NCBI RefSeq assembly: GCF_021295335.1
Contig: NZ_JAIWOT010000001.1
Location: 1,863,001 to 1,927,000 of the forward strand
Length of the DNA stretch: 64,000 bases
Source: Komagataeibacter sp. FNDCF1
GTDB lineage: Bacteria; Pseudomonadota; Alphaproteobacteria; Acetobacterales; Acetobacteraceae
Reading direction: 5' to 3'
Part shown: positions 44,846-53,051 of the stretch, one piece after another
How positions within the stretch are numbered: position 1 is the stretch's first letter
Layout of the letters: every line of letters begins with the position of its first letter
Notes under the pieces: model-generated
What the model was told of the DNA's origin: nothing
Database searches by the model: none
Seen by the model: only the letters and a program-made list of their open reading frames with translations
Position numbers and translations under genes: made by a program

Positions 44846-44886
44846 CTTGTCGCGAGGTGCGGGAAATCCACGCACCTCGCGACAAG
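44846..44886. other. Candidate oriT hairpin next to the relaxase gene
   Basis: CTTGTCGCGAGGTGCG (44846-44861) and CGCACCTCGCGACAAG (44871-44886) are perfect 16-bp inverse copies with a 9-bp loop, 53 bp upstream of the relaxase start. A second, imperfect dyad AAAACCCC...GGGGGTTTT spans about 44890-44982. No T-run follows on the relaxase strand, which argues against a plain terminator. An inverted repeat directly beside a relaxase gene is the usual layout of oriT. The nick site is not identified. Confidence 0.55.
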
Positions 44887-44986
44887 ACTTCAAAAACCCC
44901 GGAAAACAGCCACCCCAACCGAGCCGCGATGTGCGGCCTTTTATCCAGCCCTAACTTTTTCTGTCCTTTTCGGGGGTTTTCAGGAT

Positions 44987-45670
44987 TCACATCCCCTGCT
45001 CCGACCCCTGTGTCGAACCCACTCCGGGCACGCTGCGGGCATGACCTGCGACGAGCGCAGACGGAGTAAAAATCGCCTGCCCGGATCGGCTTAAAAAAAT
45101 GCCCTGAGAGGACGATGGAAACGCACTTTCGCTGCCGGAAATGAAGAGCGTGGCGGAGGTCCAGTCACGCGCGGGAGCGACGGAAAAATGCACGCCGAGC
45201 GCCGGGTCATCGATCAGCCGGGCGACAGACGCGACATAGGACATCGTCTCACCAGGCAATGGCCGGCCGGTCGCCAGATGGTCGTCATAACGACGGGGAC
45301 CAGCGTTGTAGGCGGCAAGAAATCCCGCATCGCCGTAGCGGTCATGCAGCCATCGCAGATAGGCTGCTCCGGCCGCAATATTGTCGTGCGGATCGAAGGG
45401 ATCAGCACCGAGATTGAGCGCGCGCCGGACATCCTTCCATGTGCCCGGCATGAGCTGCATCAGGCCCATCGCACCGGCGCCCGAAACCGCGTGGGGATCG
45501 CCAGCACTTTCGGCTTGCAGGACGGCCCGCACCCACGTCGCCGGAATCCCGTTTTGCCCCGCCGCCCGCCGCACCAGATCATCCCAACCCTGCGCCCGGA
45601 CGGTGGTCGGCGAGAGCGGCAGCGCGAGCATGGCCAGCACGCCGGCGGACATGAAAAACCGGACACTCAT
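44987..45670 (-). CDS. Lytic transglycosylase of the transfer module
   Basis: 227 residues with signal peptide MSVRFFMSAGVLAMLALPLS...RAQ, catalytic Glu in AVLQAESAGDPHAVSGAGAM, GLMQLMPGTWKDVRRALNLG and AAYNAGPRRYDDHLATGRPL. It opens peptidoglycan for the transfer channel in the periplasm. The start overlaps the DUF736 stop (ATGA). It ends GVGSTQGSEQGM, which shows where the fused copy at 7020-8297 departs. Confidence 0.92.
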   Translation of the reverse strand: MSVRFFMSAGVLAMLALPLSPTTVRAQGWDDLVRRAAGQNGIPATWVRAVLQAESAGDPHAVSGAGAMGLMQLMPGTWKDVRRALNLGADPFDPHDNIAAGAAYLRWLHDRYGDAGFLAAYNAGPRRYDDHLATGRPLPGETMSYVASVARLIDDPALGVHFSVAPARDWTSATLFISGSESAFPSSSQGIFLSRSGQAIFTPSALVAGHARSVPGVGSTQGSEQGM

Positions 45671-46008
45671 TCCCGACCAACTGGACGTTTTGCAGGCCGG
45701 TTCCAGACCAGTTGCCACTCACGCCCGCCGCGCCCAGCCTGGAACAGCGTGGCGCGGATTGGCTGCATGAAACTGGGATCGTCGAGGAGCACGGAAACAT
45801 ACTCGCCGGCACGTTCCCCAGTGCGCGTCCATCCGGCACCGATCTCCAATGCTGAATCGCCATCACCAAGATGGATGCGGTAATCGGGGGCATGTTCCGC
45901 ACCGTTATTTTCCGCTGGCGCGAAGGTCAGTTCGGCATCCAGCGACAGGGTGCGCACGCGCCCGGCGAAACCATCAGCGGTGCGGGTAAAAAATCCGATC
46001 TGGCTCAT
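45667..46008 (-). CDS. DUF736 family protein (module copy B)
   Basis: 113 residues, MSQIGFFTRTADGFAGRVRT ... SVLLDDPSFMQPIRATLFQA. Same operon position as copy A at 8294-8635: upstream of and overlapping the transglycosylase. Function unknown. Confidence 0.88.
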   Translation of the reverse strand: MSQIGFFTRTADGFAGRVRTLSLDAELTFAPAENNGAEHAPDYRIHLGDGDSALEIGAGWTRTGERAGEYVSVLLDDPSFMQPIRATLFQAGRGGREWQLVWNRPAKRPVGRE

Positions 46009-46066
46009 GGGAAAAATCCTTTCGTAAATGGTAAGGATGATGGAAAATCCGTGTGTCTTACGATCG

Positions 46067-46696
46067 TCATTCGATCGGCGGTTCGCTCTGTTTCATGGGC
46101 ATCATGGGGGGCGCCAGAAGCGGTCGCTTCTGGATCAGAGCGCCGGGTTCCGGAAGGGGATCGAAATGCGGCGGAGGCAATTCGGCCTTGCCTGTGCGCA
46201 CATGCACCGGCACTGCGCGACCGATCACTGTTTCCATCGGCAGGACACCGAAATACCGCCCATCCAGACTGGTCGGCACGGCGGCGTTCATGACGAACAC
46301 CTGCCCCGCTCCGAGACGTTGGCATCCCTGCCAGACCGGCAGCTTGCGGCCACGATGATCGACGGGTTTTGCATCGCCGACCGGTTTCCCGTCGATGGTG
46401 ACATACACGCCGTTACGGCAGACGTTCTGCCCCGCGAGTGCCGCCACCGGCTTGAGCAACGGTACGCCGAAAGGCAGGTAGCCGCGCGCCGCCAGCAGTG
46501 TCGCCTCGCGCTCCGGCAGGCGGATGGCGACAATATCGTCGACACGGACGGGTATCGTGGGCTGGATGCGATACAGGCCCACCGGAACGCTGGCCGTTTC
46601 ATTCCAGACCCAGCGCGGTGTGGGATGAAACGCCAGCGAGGCACCCACGCCGAGCACGGCGAAATACGTGGTGAAGAACCAGGCGCGCCGGGTCAT
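46067..46696 (-). CDS. traF: TraF-like S26-family peptidase
   Basis: 209 residues: an N-terminal membrane anchor (MTRRAWFFTTYFAVLGVGAS), ETASVPVGLYRI with the catalytic Ser, VPLLKPVAALAGQNVCRNGV with the catalytic Lys, and QVFVMNAAVPTSLDGRYFGV. TraF proteases mature (and may cyclise) the TrbC pilin. The start overlaps the DUF2840 stop by 4 bp. The partner pilin gene is not in the window. Confidence 0.9.
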   Translation of the reverse strand: MTRRAWFFTTYFAVLGVGASLAFHPTPRWVWNETASVPVGLYRIQPTIPVRVDDIVAIRLPEREATLLAARGYLPFGVPLLKPVAALAGQNVCRNGVYVTIDGKPVGDAKPVDHRGRKLPVWQGCQRLGAGQVFVMNAAVPTSLDGRYFGVLPMETVIGRAVPVHVRTGKAELPPPHFDPLPEPGALIQKRPLLAPPMMPMKQSEPPIE

Positions 46697-47181
46697 GACG
46701 CAGCCCTCCTGCGCAGCCACGCCTCGTGGCGCTCCCGCGTGTAGGGGCGAGGCTCCTGCGCTGCCGTGAGACGGTGATGCAGGTGCTGCCAGTGATCGGG
46801 ACAGGCAGCGGTGGGATCGATCCCCAGCGCCTCCACGCCGTCAATCGCCTCCAGCACCCGACGCACTTTTGGCCAGCCGCTCTGGCGCAGCAGGCTCTCG
46901 CCGCCGGGCCGCACGAAGGGCACGGTCTGGCAGGCTTCGCCCGCCCTGACGGCGCGCACGATGTCGATGCAGGACACGACGGTCCCGAAATCGTTCGCGG
47001 CCCACCGGATGAAGGCGAACACGCTGTCCGGCGTGAAGCTCATCAGCCTGCGCCGACGGTCGAGAATGCGATCCTCTATGGGATGACCGAACCGGACCCA
47101 GTGCTCGATGCGCTTCTCGATCCAGGTCAGTTCGACCGTGGTGAGCACATCGCCCCGTGGTCGGAAAGAACAGTCGGTCAT
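46693..47181 (-). CDS. DUF2840 family protein
   Basis: 162 residues: TTVELTWIEKRIEHWVRFGH, RRRRLMSFTPDSVFAFIRWA, ANDFGTVVSCIDIVRAVRAG and WPKVRRVLEAIDGVEALGID. I recognise the DUF2840 pattern found between the replication genes and traF in these elements. Function unknown. It overlaps repA (ATGA) and traF (ATGA). Confidence 0.85.
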   Translation of the reverse strand: MTDCSFRPRGDVLTTVELTWIEKRIEHWVRFGHPIEDRILDRRRRLMSFTPDSVFAFIRWAANDFGTVVSCIDIVRAVRAGEACQTVPFVRPGGESLLRQSGWPKVRRVLEAIDGVEALGIDPTAACPDHWQHLHHRLTAAQEPRPYTRERHEAWLRRRAAS

Positions 47182-48251
47182 GGGACACCGACCATGCGAT
47201 CCGCGACCGCTTCCCGAGCCTCTTTTTCCCGCCTCACCGGGGCTGTCGGGAAGGTGTCCGAAGGGCCGGAATCCCCATCTATATAAGTTATTATATAAGT
47301 TATATAAGTTACGGGGACGATTTCACATTTAAGAACAATGGGTTGCGGCGTTTTTCGCCAACGGTCCGACGATGAATCCGCCAACGGTCCCACGATATGA
47401 TGCGCCGTTGGTCCGACGACAGAATTCACATCGTTATCCACAGATCCTGTGGATTGACTCGTTGGAGCGGCGCATAAAACTCCCAGTTTTCCGCCAGAAA
47501 TGACACGAAACGTGTAACCTGGAACCGTATGACGGATGGCGATGGCACGGATTTTCGCGGCGAAGTCACGACGCCGGGTCAGGCTACCCGAGCGCGCATG
47601 CAGGTCCGCCAGATCGAAGCGCCAGCCATCCTTCTGCCGCCCGGCATGGCGTCGGGCCAGGCGGTAAAGCCACCGCTCCAGACCGCCGCCAAGGCGGAAA
47701 TAAGCGGGATCGACGCTCAGGACGCGGGACCGGTCACAGGCTCCCTCCATCAGCCAGTCCGCCAGCGTCAGGGCCACGCCCTCCTCACGGGTGATGCGGA
47801 GGCCGCTGATCCAGGTAAACGACTTCTCCCGCCAGTCCGCGCCATGGCGGATGCTGGTAGCGACGGTCGTGGCCGCCAGACGCCCAAGCGCGCCGTGCAG
47901 GCGCCGATACTCGTTCGCCCCCGTCGCCCAACCCAGATCCTGGAACAGACGCCAGGGCGTGAAGCGCACATGGCGCGATACCCACAGGTCGTGGTTCAGG
48001 GCATCGACGATCTGTCCGGTCAGCCAAAGCAGCACGTCCGCATCCCAGATCGTGGCCATGCCCGATCCGTCCGGTGCCGATACCGTCACACTGGCATGCC
48101 GCGCCTCGTAATCGACGGGGATGACACGCGGCGTTTTCCCCAACGGGAAGAACGGGCGTCCCATCAGATCGCGGACGTCGCGAGGCCGTGCCGCCCCCGT
48201 GACCACGAAGCGCCGGTCGGGCTGGCGCCAGCTATCGGCGGCCGGCATCAT
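47178..48251 (-). CDS. repA: Replication initiator protein RepA
   Basis: 357 residues from MMPAADSWRQPDRRFVVTGA. Core: GRPFFPLGKTPRVIPVDYEA, IWDADVLLWLTGQIVDAL, FTPWRLFQDLGWATGANEYR, RLHGALGRLAATTVATSI and YFRLGGGLERWLYRLARRHA, the winged-helix domains of the alphaproteobacterial RepA initiator. The last 70 residues are low-complexity (TYITYIITYIDGDS) because they are encoded by direct DNA repeats that look like an origin. The start codon overlaps the AlpA stop. No parA follows, unlike many related elements. Confidence 0.85.
   Translation of the reverse strand: MMPAADSWRQPDRRFVVTGAARPRDVRDLMGRPFFPLGKTPRVIPVDYEARHASVTVSAPDGSGMATIWDADVLLWLTGQIVDALNHDLWVSRHVRFTPWRLFQDLGWATGANEYRRLHGALGRLAATTVATSIRHGADWREKSFTWISGLRITREEGVALTLADWLMEGACDRSRVLSVDPAYFRLGGGLERWLYRLARRHAGRQKDGWRFDLADLHARSGSLTRRRDFAAKIRAIAIRHTVPGYTFRVISGGKLGVLCAAPTSQSTGSVDNDVNSVVGPTAHHIVGPLADSSSDRWRKTPQPIVLKCEIVPVTYITYIITYIDGDSGPSDTFPTAPVRREKEAREAVADRMVGVP
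47281..47442. other. Candidate replication origin inside the repA 3' end
   Basis: ATATAAGTTA occurs three times in a 31-bp AT-only-like tract (47281, 47293, 47302), resembling a DNA unwinding element. Three 17-bp direct repeats CGCC-(AACG/GTTG)-GTCC(G/C)ACGA start at 47356, 47379 and 47404, spaced 23 and 25 bp, like iterons. A perfect DnaA box TTATCCACA is at 47434-47442 within a TCCACAG/CTGTGGA dyad. All lie in the coding sequence of repA. Confidence 0.62.
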
Positions 48252-48547
48252 CGCCCGGCACCCCGCTGCTGGGCTTTGCGAGCCCTGGCCTGCAAGCGGA
48301 TGATATAGGCGCGGGGATCGGACGGCATAGGGATGCCACCACCGTCCCCGGTCGAAAGCCGGACGTTCAGGTCGGCCCAGGCGCAGAGGTCTTCGACGGC
48401 ATAGACGATCCGGCCGCCGAGTTGGCGGTAGAGGGGACCGGTGCCGCAACTCCGGTGTTTTTCGAGGGTGCGTATGGACAGGCCAACGAAATTGGCCGCG
48501 TCCGGGGTGCGCAGATAGCGCGGTGGCAATGTCGGCTGGACACGCAT
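48248..48547 (-). CDS. AlpA/MerR-type helix-turn-helix protein
   Basis: 99 residues from MRVQPTLPPRYLRTPDAANF. The motif RTPDAANFVGLSIRTLEKHR, GTGPLYRQLGGRIVYAVEDL and CAWAD is the excisionase/AlpA winged helix-turn-helix. Such proteins regulate replication or excision genes on these elements. A GGAGGAA site precedes the ATG. The stop overlaps the repA start. Confidence 0.88.
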   Translation of the reverse strand: MRVQPTLPPRYLRTPDAANFVGLSIRTLEKHRSCGTGPLYRQLGGRIVYAVEDLCAWADLNVRLSTGDGGGIPMPSDPRAYIIRLQARARKAQQRGAGR

Positions 48548-48778
48548 GAGATGTTCCTCCCGTTGGATCGGGCCGCGTGCGGAATGTCGCGGCTCATGGG
48601 AGGACGCTGCCGGAGAATGGGCTGTGGGGAGGGATGACAAAGTTCAGGCCGCCAGACTGTCACCCCCCTGCTTCAGCCCCTCACATGAGGAGTTTCACGT
48701 CAATGGCCACTTTCACTGCGAGATCATTTTTTCTTCTCCGTGTTTTGGATCCATGGTCTGAGCCTGTTTAACGACTAC

Positions 48779-48959
48779 CGGCGCGATGCCGCACCTGTAG
48801 AACCTCACATCCGGTCGCCGCTCGCGCGCGGCAGCACCACTATCCCGCATTCGGGGCAAAGGCTCAGGAGAACGGGACCATTCTGAAAGGTCGGCATTGC
48901 AAGCCATGGGGCCGATCGGTCCGTTCACCTGGATCCACAGGACTGATCAGGTCCTGGGG
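48779..48959 (-). ncRNA. Candidate bridge RNA of IS-A, copy 2
   Basis: Same sequence and fold as in copy 1 (stem arms at 48918-48926 and 48870-48879). The single target difference in this copy (TCAGCCC for TCGGCCC) would be a G-T wobble with the guide, so the RNA still fits the site. Confidence 0.68.
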
Positions 48960-48986
48960 ATGGGGTTTATGTCTGTGGTGTTTCCA

Positions 48987-50153
48987 TCAGCGGGACGCCG
49001 GATGCGCGCCATCGATAACGACACCACTCGTGACATATTTCCAGAGCGCAACAAGAAGCTTGCGGGCCAGGGCAACGATCGCCGTTTTGCGGCTCCGGTT
49101 ACTTCTTGCGCCCACGTGTTCATGGAACCACTGCGCCAGCGCGGTGTCAGGCTGGTAGCGGAGCCACAGCCAGGCAAGCTGGATCATGGCCGTGCGCAGG
49201 CGCGGATTACCGGATTTCGAGACGCCTTGTTCACGGTCGATCGATCCGCTTTTCCACGGCGAAGGCGCCAGACCGGCATAAGCCGCGACCTGCCGCCTGT
49301 TGTCGAAATGCCGGAACAGTCCTTCCTGCGTCAGAACGGTGGCAAACTCGGCGCCAATCCCTCTGAGACCCTGCAACAGGACAACTGGCGAACATTGATT
49401 GTTGTCATTCACTTTTGCCAATTCGTCCCGTTCGCTCTCAACCATTTTAATCTGTTCCATGAGAAGTTCGATGCGGTCCAGTTCTCGTCCGATCTGCGCC
49501 TTGAGATGCTTCGGCAAGGGATGACCATCGCCCGTTCGCAACTCGTCGAGACAGGCACGCCGATCCCGTCGCAGCGGCCGGTAACCTCGAATGCCCTGGC
49601 TCAGCAGCAGGCCCTGGACGCGGTTGATATGCCGCGTGCGCTCGCCCACCAGAACCTTACGCTCCCGACTGAGACGTCGGCGGTCTTCCTCTTCCCGTGA
49701 TGGAGGGCGGACCATTGAGCAGACCCGTGCCTCTCCGCGTTTGAACGCCAGCAGCGTACGGACCAGCATCTCCCCGTCGATACGATCCGTCTTTGCACGC
49801 CGGTGCTTGCGGGGAACTGCGATCGACGCCGCATCGACGACATGGCTCTCGATCCAGTCCTCCTGCTTCAAGGCTCTATCGATCCAGAATCCATCCAATC
49901 CGGCTTCCTGAATCACCACAAGCGGAAAAAGTCTTCCTTCCCGAGCGCGGGCCTTGTCACGAAGACTAGTGAAACAGCCGAACAGGCCCGCAATATCGCC
50001 ACCTTGAACCGAGTGGCGCGACATCTTCTCGCTTCCGGGTGAGAGCGATGTGACCAGCCAACTCGATTTTCCAAGTTCCAGTGAAACGAAGATCGCGCCA
50101 AGATCAACGCGGATAGCGACCGGGGTCGTGGGATGATCAGATGCCTCGAGCAT
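48987..50153 (-). CDS. IS110/IS1111-type transposase, IS-A copy 2
   Basis: 388 residues identical to the protein at 551-1717, intact, with GGAGGG ribosome site. Motifs as described for copy 1. Confidence 0.93.
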   Translation of the reverse strand: MLEASDHPTTPVAIRVDLGAIFVSLELGKSSWLVTSLSPGSEKMSRHSVQGGDIAGLFGCFTSLRDKARAREGRLFPLVVIQEAGLDGFWIDRALKQEDWIESHVVDAASIAVPRKHRRAKTDRIDGEMLVRTLLAFKRGEARVCSMVRPPSREEEDRRRLSRERKVLVGERTRHINRVQGLLLSQGIRGYRPLRRDRRACLDELRTGDGHPLPKHLKAQIGRELDRIELLMEQIKMVESERDELAKVNDNNQCSPVVLLQGLRGIGAEFATVLTQEGLFRHFDNRRQVAAYAGLAPSPWKSGSIDREQGVSKSGNPRLRTAMIQLAWLWLRYQPDTALAQWFHEHVGARSNRSRKTAIVALARKLLVALWKYVTSGVVIDGAHPASR

Positions 50154-51197
50154 GGTTCTGCCCTCCAGAGAGTTTCAGCAAGCACACTCTGACACGGCGC
50201 GGCTCGCTATCCACTCCTCATGGAATCTGAAGGAGGGCAATGTGGCCGCCATTCAGATAGAACCCGGCTCCATCGAGATCGCGGTAGAAAGCACGGTGCC
50301 ACGAACTGGCGCGCCATTCATTGCGGGACAGGTGCAGGATGCGCTCGCCGTAGATGCCCGCCGCGATCCGGCGTGTCGCCAGTCCCATGCGCCGACCTTC
50401 GGCGATGCAAAGCATGCGGATCTGGCGGAGTCTCTGCTGGGGGCTCAGGCGCAAGACGGATGAAATTGGGCCAGGTAATTGACCGGCAAGTAGACGGCCG
50501 AAGCGCGCGACGCAGGCCAGACGGGCCGCGAGGTGTCCATCATCGATGACGAACCAGGTTCCTGGCGCATCAGGCTGCCGATCGACGACAATGACGATAC
50601 GCAGCGGACCAGAATCGCCGTCCAGCACGAGGTGGATGCCATCGGGACCGTCATGTCGTGCCCGTGCGTATGGCGCGAGACGAGACAGGATGTCACCCTC
50701 ATCACCACGCACGGCGACCTCCGGCGCGATGTCCGGATCCCAGAAAGCGGGGGCAAGCCAGGCGGGGAGATCAGGATCGACTGGGAAAACGCAACCCCCA
50801 GCGACGGGCAAAAGCGCGCCATGCCTCGGCATCCGCCTTGCCCGTCGTCATGATTGCTGCATGGTCGTCTCTGTAAGCGGGGTTGCGCCGCAGCCATTCC
50901 TGGGCGAGACCAGCAGGGTCGAGCCCGGCGAAGGCGCGACGAAGGGGTGCGGCATCCCACGGCCGGATTGTCGGCACGTCCCCCTCCCCCGATATATCAT
51001 GGATTCGACCCAGTATCCGGTGCGAACCCGAAACGGGTAGTCCCGAAGACTCAGAGAGGTGATCCCGAAAATTTCCGAACTGATCGGAATTATTTGGAGG
51101 GAGATTGAGGATTTAGGCCGCGCGTGCGGGAAAGATCGGTTTTTCCGGCATTACGTGATGCGTGCGGGACATCACTACGGTGGGAGAGAAACCGTCC

Positions 51198-51228
51198 GTG
51201 TATTATAATACGTAGCGCGATAATACAC
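51198..51228. promoter_or_regulatory. Inverted repeat upstream of the XRE gene
   Basis: GTGTATTAT (51198-51206) and ATAATACAC (51220-51228) are perfect inverse copies in an AT-rich stretch, ending 20 bp before the XRE start codon. It overlaps the presumed promoter and is a natural operator for the XRE protein. 50978-51197 shows no gene. Confidence 0.6.
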
Positions 51229-51248
51229 AAATCGTTCCTATCCTGCGG

Positions 51249-51482
51249 ATGGACATCCGAGGACTTTTCGGCGCGAACGTGAGGCGCCTGCGACGCGCCG
51301 CCGGTCTCAGCCAGGAGGCCCTGGCGGAACGGATGGGCGTGGACCGCGCCTATATCAGCTGGATCGAGACAGGACGCCAGAACGCAACGCTGCTCTCGCT
51401 GTGGCATGCGTCGCAGGCGCTGGGCGTGCGGCCGGCCGCGCTACTGGACGAAAGCCATTTCCCGACGGACGATCAGAAATAG
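51249..51482 (+). CDS. XRE-family helix-turn-helix regulator
   Basis: 77 residues: LFGANVRRLRRAAGLSQEAL, AERMGVDRAYISWIETGRQN and ATLLSLWHASQALGVRPAAL form one complete XRE/Cro helix-turn-helix domain. It lies divergent from the DUF6499/RepA block and probably represses itself and its neighbours through the upstream dyad. Confidence 0.92.
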   Translation: MDIRGLFGANVRRLRRAAGLSQEALAERMGVDRAYISWIETGRQNATLLSLWHASQALGVRPAALLDESHFPTDDQK

Positions 51483-51508
51483 GCTTCCTCACCCTACCGT
51501 ATCCGCCC

Positions 51509-51664
51509 TCAATGGGGCGGTGGCGGCCTGTGTGATTCGATACGGGTCTGTTGTGCAAGCGCCTCTTTCAGTTCTCGCTCGATCTGCCGGCACTCGCGAC
51601 GGCTGAGATGAAAGCTGCTCAGTTCGGCGCGCAGCATCTGGATATGGTCGTGTAGCGTGGTCAT
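51509..51664 (-). CDS. Small coiled-coil protein (51 aa)
   Basis: MTTLHDHIQMLRAELSSFHL, SRRECRQIERELKEALAQQT and RIESHRPPPPH form a short amphipathic helix pair with a Pro tail. The ATG follows AAAGGAGCAGG, a strong ribosome site, at the right spacing. No family recognised. It is convergent with the XRE gene and downstream of DUF736 on the same strand. Confidence 0.6.
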   Translation of the reverse strand: MTTLHDHIQMLRAELSSFHLSRRECRQIERELKEALAQQTRIESHRPPPPH

Positions 51665-52001
51665 CGTCCTGCTCCTTTCGTTTCTCGAAGACAGGACGGA
51701 CGGCTCATGCCGGGGCGGACTGGGTCAGGGATCGCCGCAGGCGACCGGCTTGCCGGCGCGTGGGGGAGCCGATTTTGTCTGGCGTGCCCGAAGGGTGCGT
51801 CGGGCAAAATTGGGGGCACCGCGCGTCCTTGACGCGGTTTGCCCTCGCGCATGGTACAATGGGAAGGCTGAGGGAAAGCCTCTTGTTCTTCCTGCGTCTC
51901 ACGTCGGGCGACCAGCACGATCGCCCGCGCCCTGGAAGAACCCGCCAGAAAACCCGGAAGGCCCCGCCCGGAGAGACCGGGCGGGGTTGGTCGTGGGAGG
52001 T
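51665..52001. other. 337 bp without a recognisable gene
   Basis: GC-rich, with a short repeated AGACCGGGCGGGG-type stretch near 51975-51990. Open frames here are not protein-like. Confidence 0.5.
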
Positions 52002-52325
52002 TCAGTCCCCGTTCCGGCTGCGGGGCCGGGTCCAGATAAGGGAGTAGCCCTCGCCTTCCTCGTCGGTGAACAGGTTGGCGAAGATCGGGGCGGCGAAGGA
52101 AGGATCATCCAGCTTCAGGCTCAGATAGGTGCGCCCTTCGCTGGAGCGGCGGGTCCAGGCCGCACCGAGTTCAATCCTGCCCAGATAGACGCGGTAGTTG
52201 GGGGCGTTGTCGTTAGGACGGTTGGTTTCCGCCACCAGCCGGACGTTGCGGGCCTGCAGGGCCAGGGTGACGATTTCGCCTTCGAAGCCTTCGCCCACTT
52301 TCTTGAAGGAACCGATGTTAGCCAT
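52002..52325 (-). CDS. DUF736 family protein (third copy)
   Basis: 107 residues, MANIGSFKKVGEGFEGEIVT, LALQARNVRLVAETNRPNDN, APNYRVYLGRIELGAAWTRR and LSLKLDDPSFAAPIFANLFT. The most typical DUF736 protein of the three here. It belongs to the maintenance block between XRE and DUF2493. Function unknown. Confidence 0.9.
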   Translation of the reverse strand: MANIGSFKKVGEGFEGEIVTLALQARNVRLVAETNRPNDNAPNYRVYLGRIELGAAWTRRSSEGRTYLSLKLDDPSFAAPIFANLFTDEEGEGYSLIWTRPRSRNGD

Positions 52326-53051
52326 TGTCGTATCTCCATGCTGTTATCGGGCCGCGACCACCGTGGCCTCGATGGCGATCGACCAGCCGGAGGCGAGCGG
52401 CAGAGCACCCCGCAGGGGCCGCAGCGCAGCGGAGGACGGCAGGGCCGGAACTTTCTTGGCTCGCGAGGAATGACGGCGCAGCCGTCAGGGGAAGAAAGTT
52501 TTGGAACGCCGTTGCGGCCAGCCGATCGAGGCGTAGCCGGTCTTCGGCTAGATCAGCCATCCAACAGAGGCCATGGTGTGCGGACCCGCAGCCTCAAGGA
52601 GATACGATGCCAGCATGACCGGTCCACAAAGGTGGGGCCATGCTGTCTGGAGCGAAATTGTCTCTGCCCGTTAAAGGGCTCTGCAAAAGCTGGTGGTCGT
52701 TTCCACAGCCAATCCGGCATTATGCCCATCATCCGCGCCTGTTTATGGGCACGTCCGCGCCGCGTCGCATGGCCCTGCCCCCAGCACAGCGCGCTCCATC
52801 GAGGCAGTCTGGACGATCCCTCTTTCGCCACTGCTGTCCTGACCATGTCACCGATGACAAAAGCAGGGCCTTTCCCCCATGGACCATGCCTGCAACAGGA
52901 ATGGGAACAGCCCCTGATCCATCCCGTCGGTCTTTCCGGGCGGACCCTTCCGGGCGCAGGTAGACATGCTTCGGTCAGGTAGGCCCGCTGGAAACAGGGA
53001 GCCCAACGTTATGCTGGAGTTCGCATCCATGAACAGACCGGATACTGGCGC
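52326..53051. other. 726 bp intergenic with a nested hairpin
   Basis: No convincing gene on either strand. AACTTTCTT (52449-52457) pairs with AAGAAAGTT (52492-52500), and inside it TGACGGC (52471-52477) pairs with GCCGTCA (52481-52487). The structure lies 124-175 bp upstream of the DUF736 start on its strand. The remainder to 53051 shows nothing I can name. Confidence 0.5.

Larger units (their letters stand above)
48680..50226 (-). mobile_element. IS110 family, IS1111-type element IS-A, copy 2
   Basis: Identical in length (1547 bp) and, as far as I can compare, in sequence to copies 1 and 3, in reverse orientation. The restored target in IS orientation is CCTTCAGGGGCTGAAG, which keeps the TCAGGGGCYGA core with T for C at one place. 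It interrupts the last codons of the DUF2285 gene. Confidence 0.93.
48644..50977 (-). pseudogene. DUF6499-DUF2285 protein gene, frameshifted and split by IS-A
   Basis: The N-terminal frame (from 50977) reads MPTIRPWDAAPLRRAFAGLD, PAGLAQEWLRRNPAYRDDHA and RRWGLRFP. After one extra T in a TTTT run near 50790 it continues PVDPDLPAWLAPAFWDPDIA, GTWFVIDDGHLAARLACVAR, QRLRQIRMLCIAEGRRMGLA and AFYRDLDGAGFYLNGGHIAL. IS-A interrupts at LLQ (50227); the last residues GLKQGGDSLAA and the stop lie at 48644-48679. The domain names are from the characteristic LDPAGLAxEWLRRNPAY and LCxAExRRMG patterns. The family is thought to be regulatory. Confidence 0.75.

Noticed and set aside
43405-45069. 554-aa plus-strand frame
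   Set aside because: Antisense to the relaxase and its intergenic region, composition typical of a shadow frame.
47281-47311. Simple microsatellite expansion instead of an origin
   Set aside because: The AT repeat alone could be that, but it is followed by iteron-like repeats and a perfect DnaA box within 130 bp, so an origin is the better reading.
51657-52982. 441-aa plus-strand frame
   Set aside because: Runs across the antisense of DUF736 and intergenic DNA; low-complexity Arg/Gly/Pro composition.
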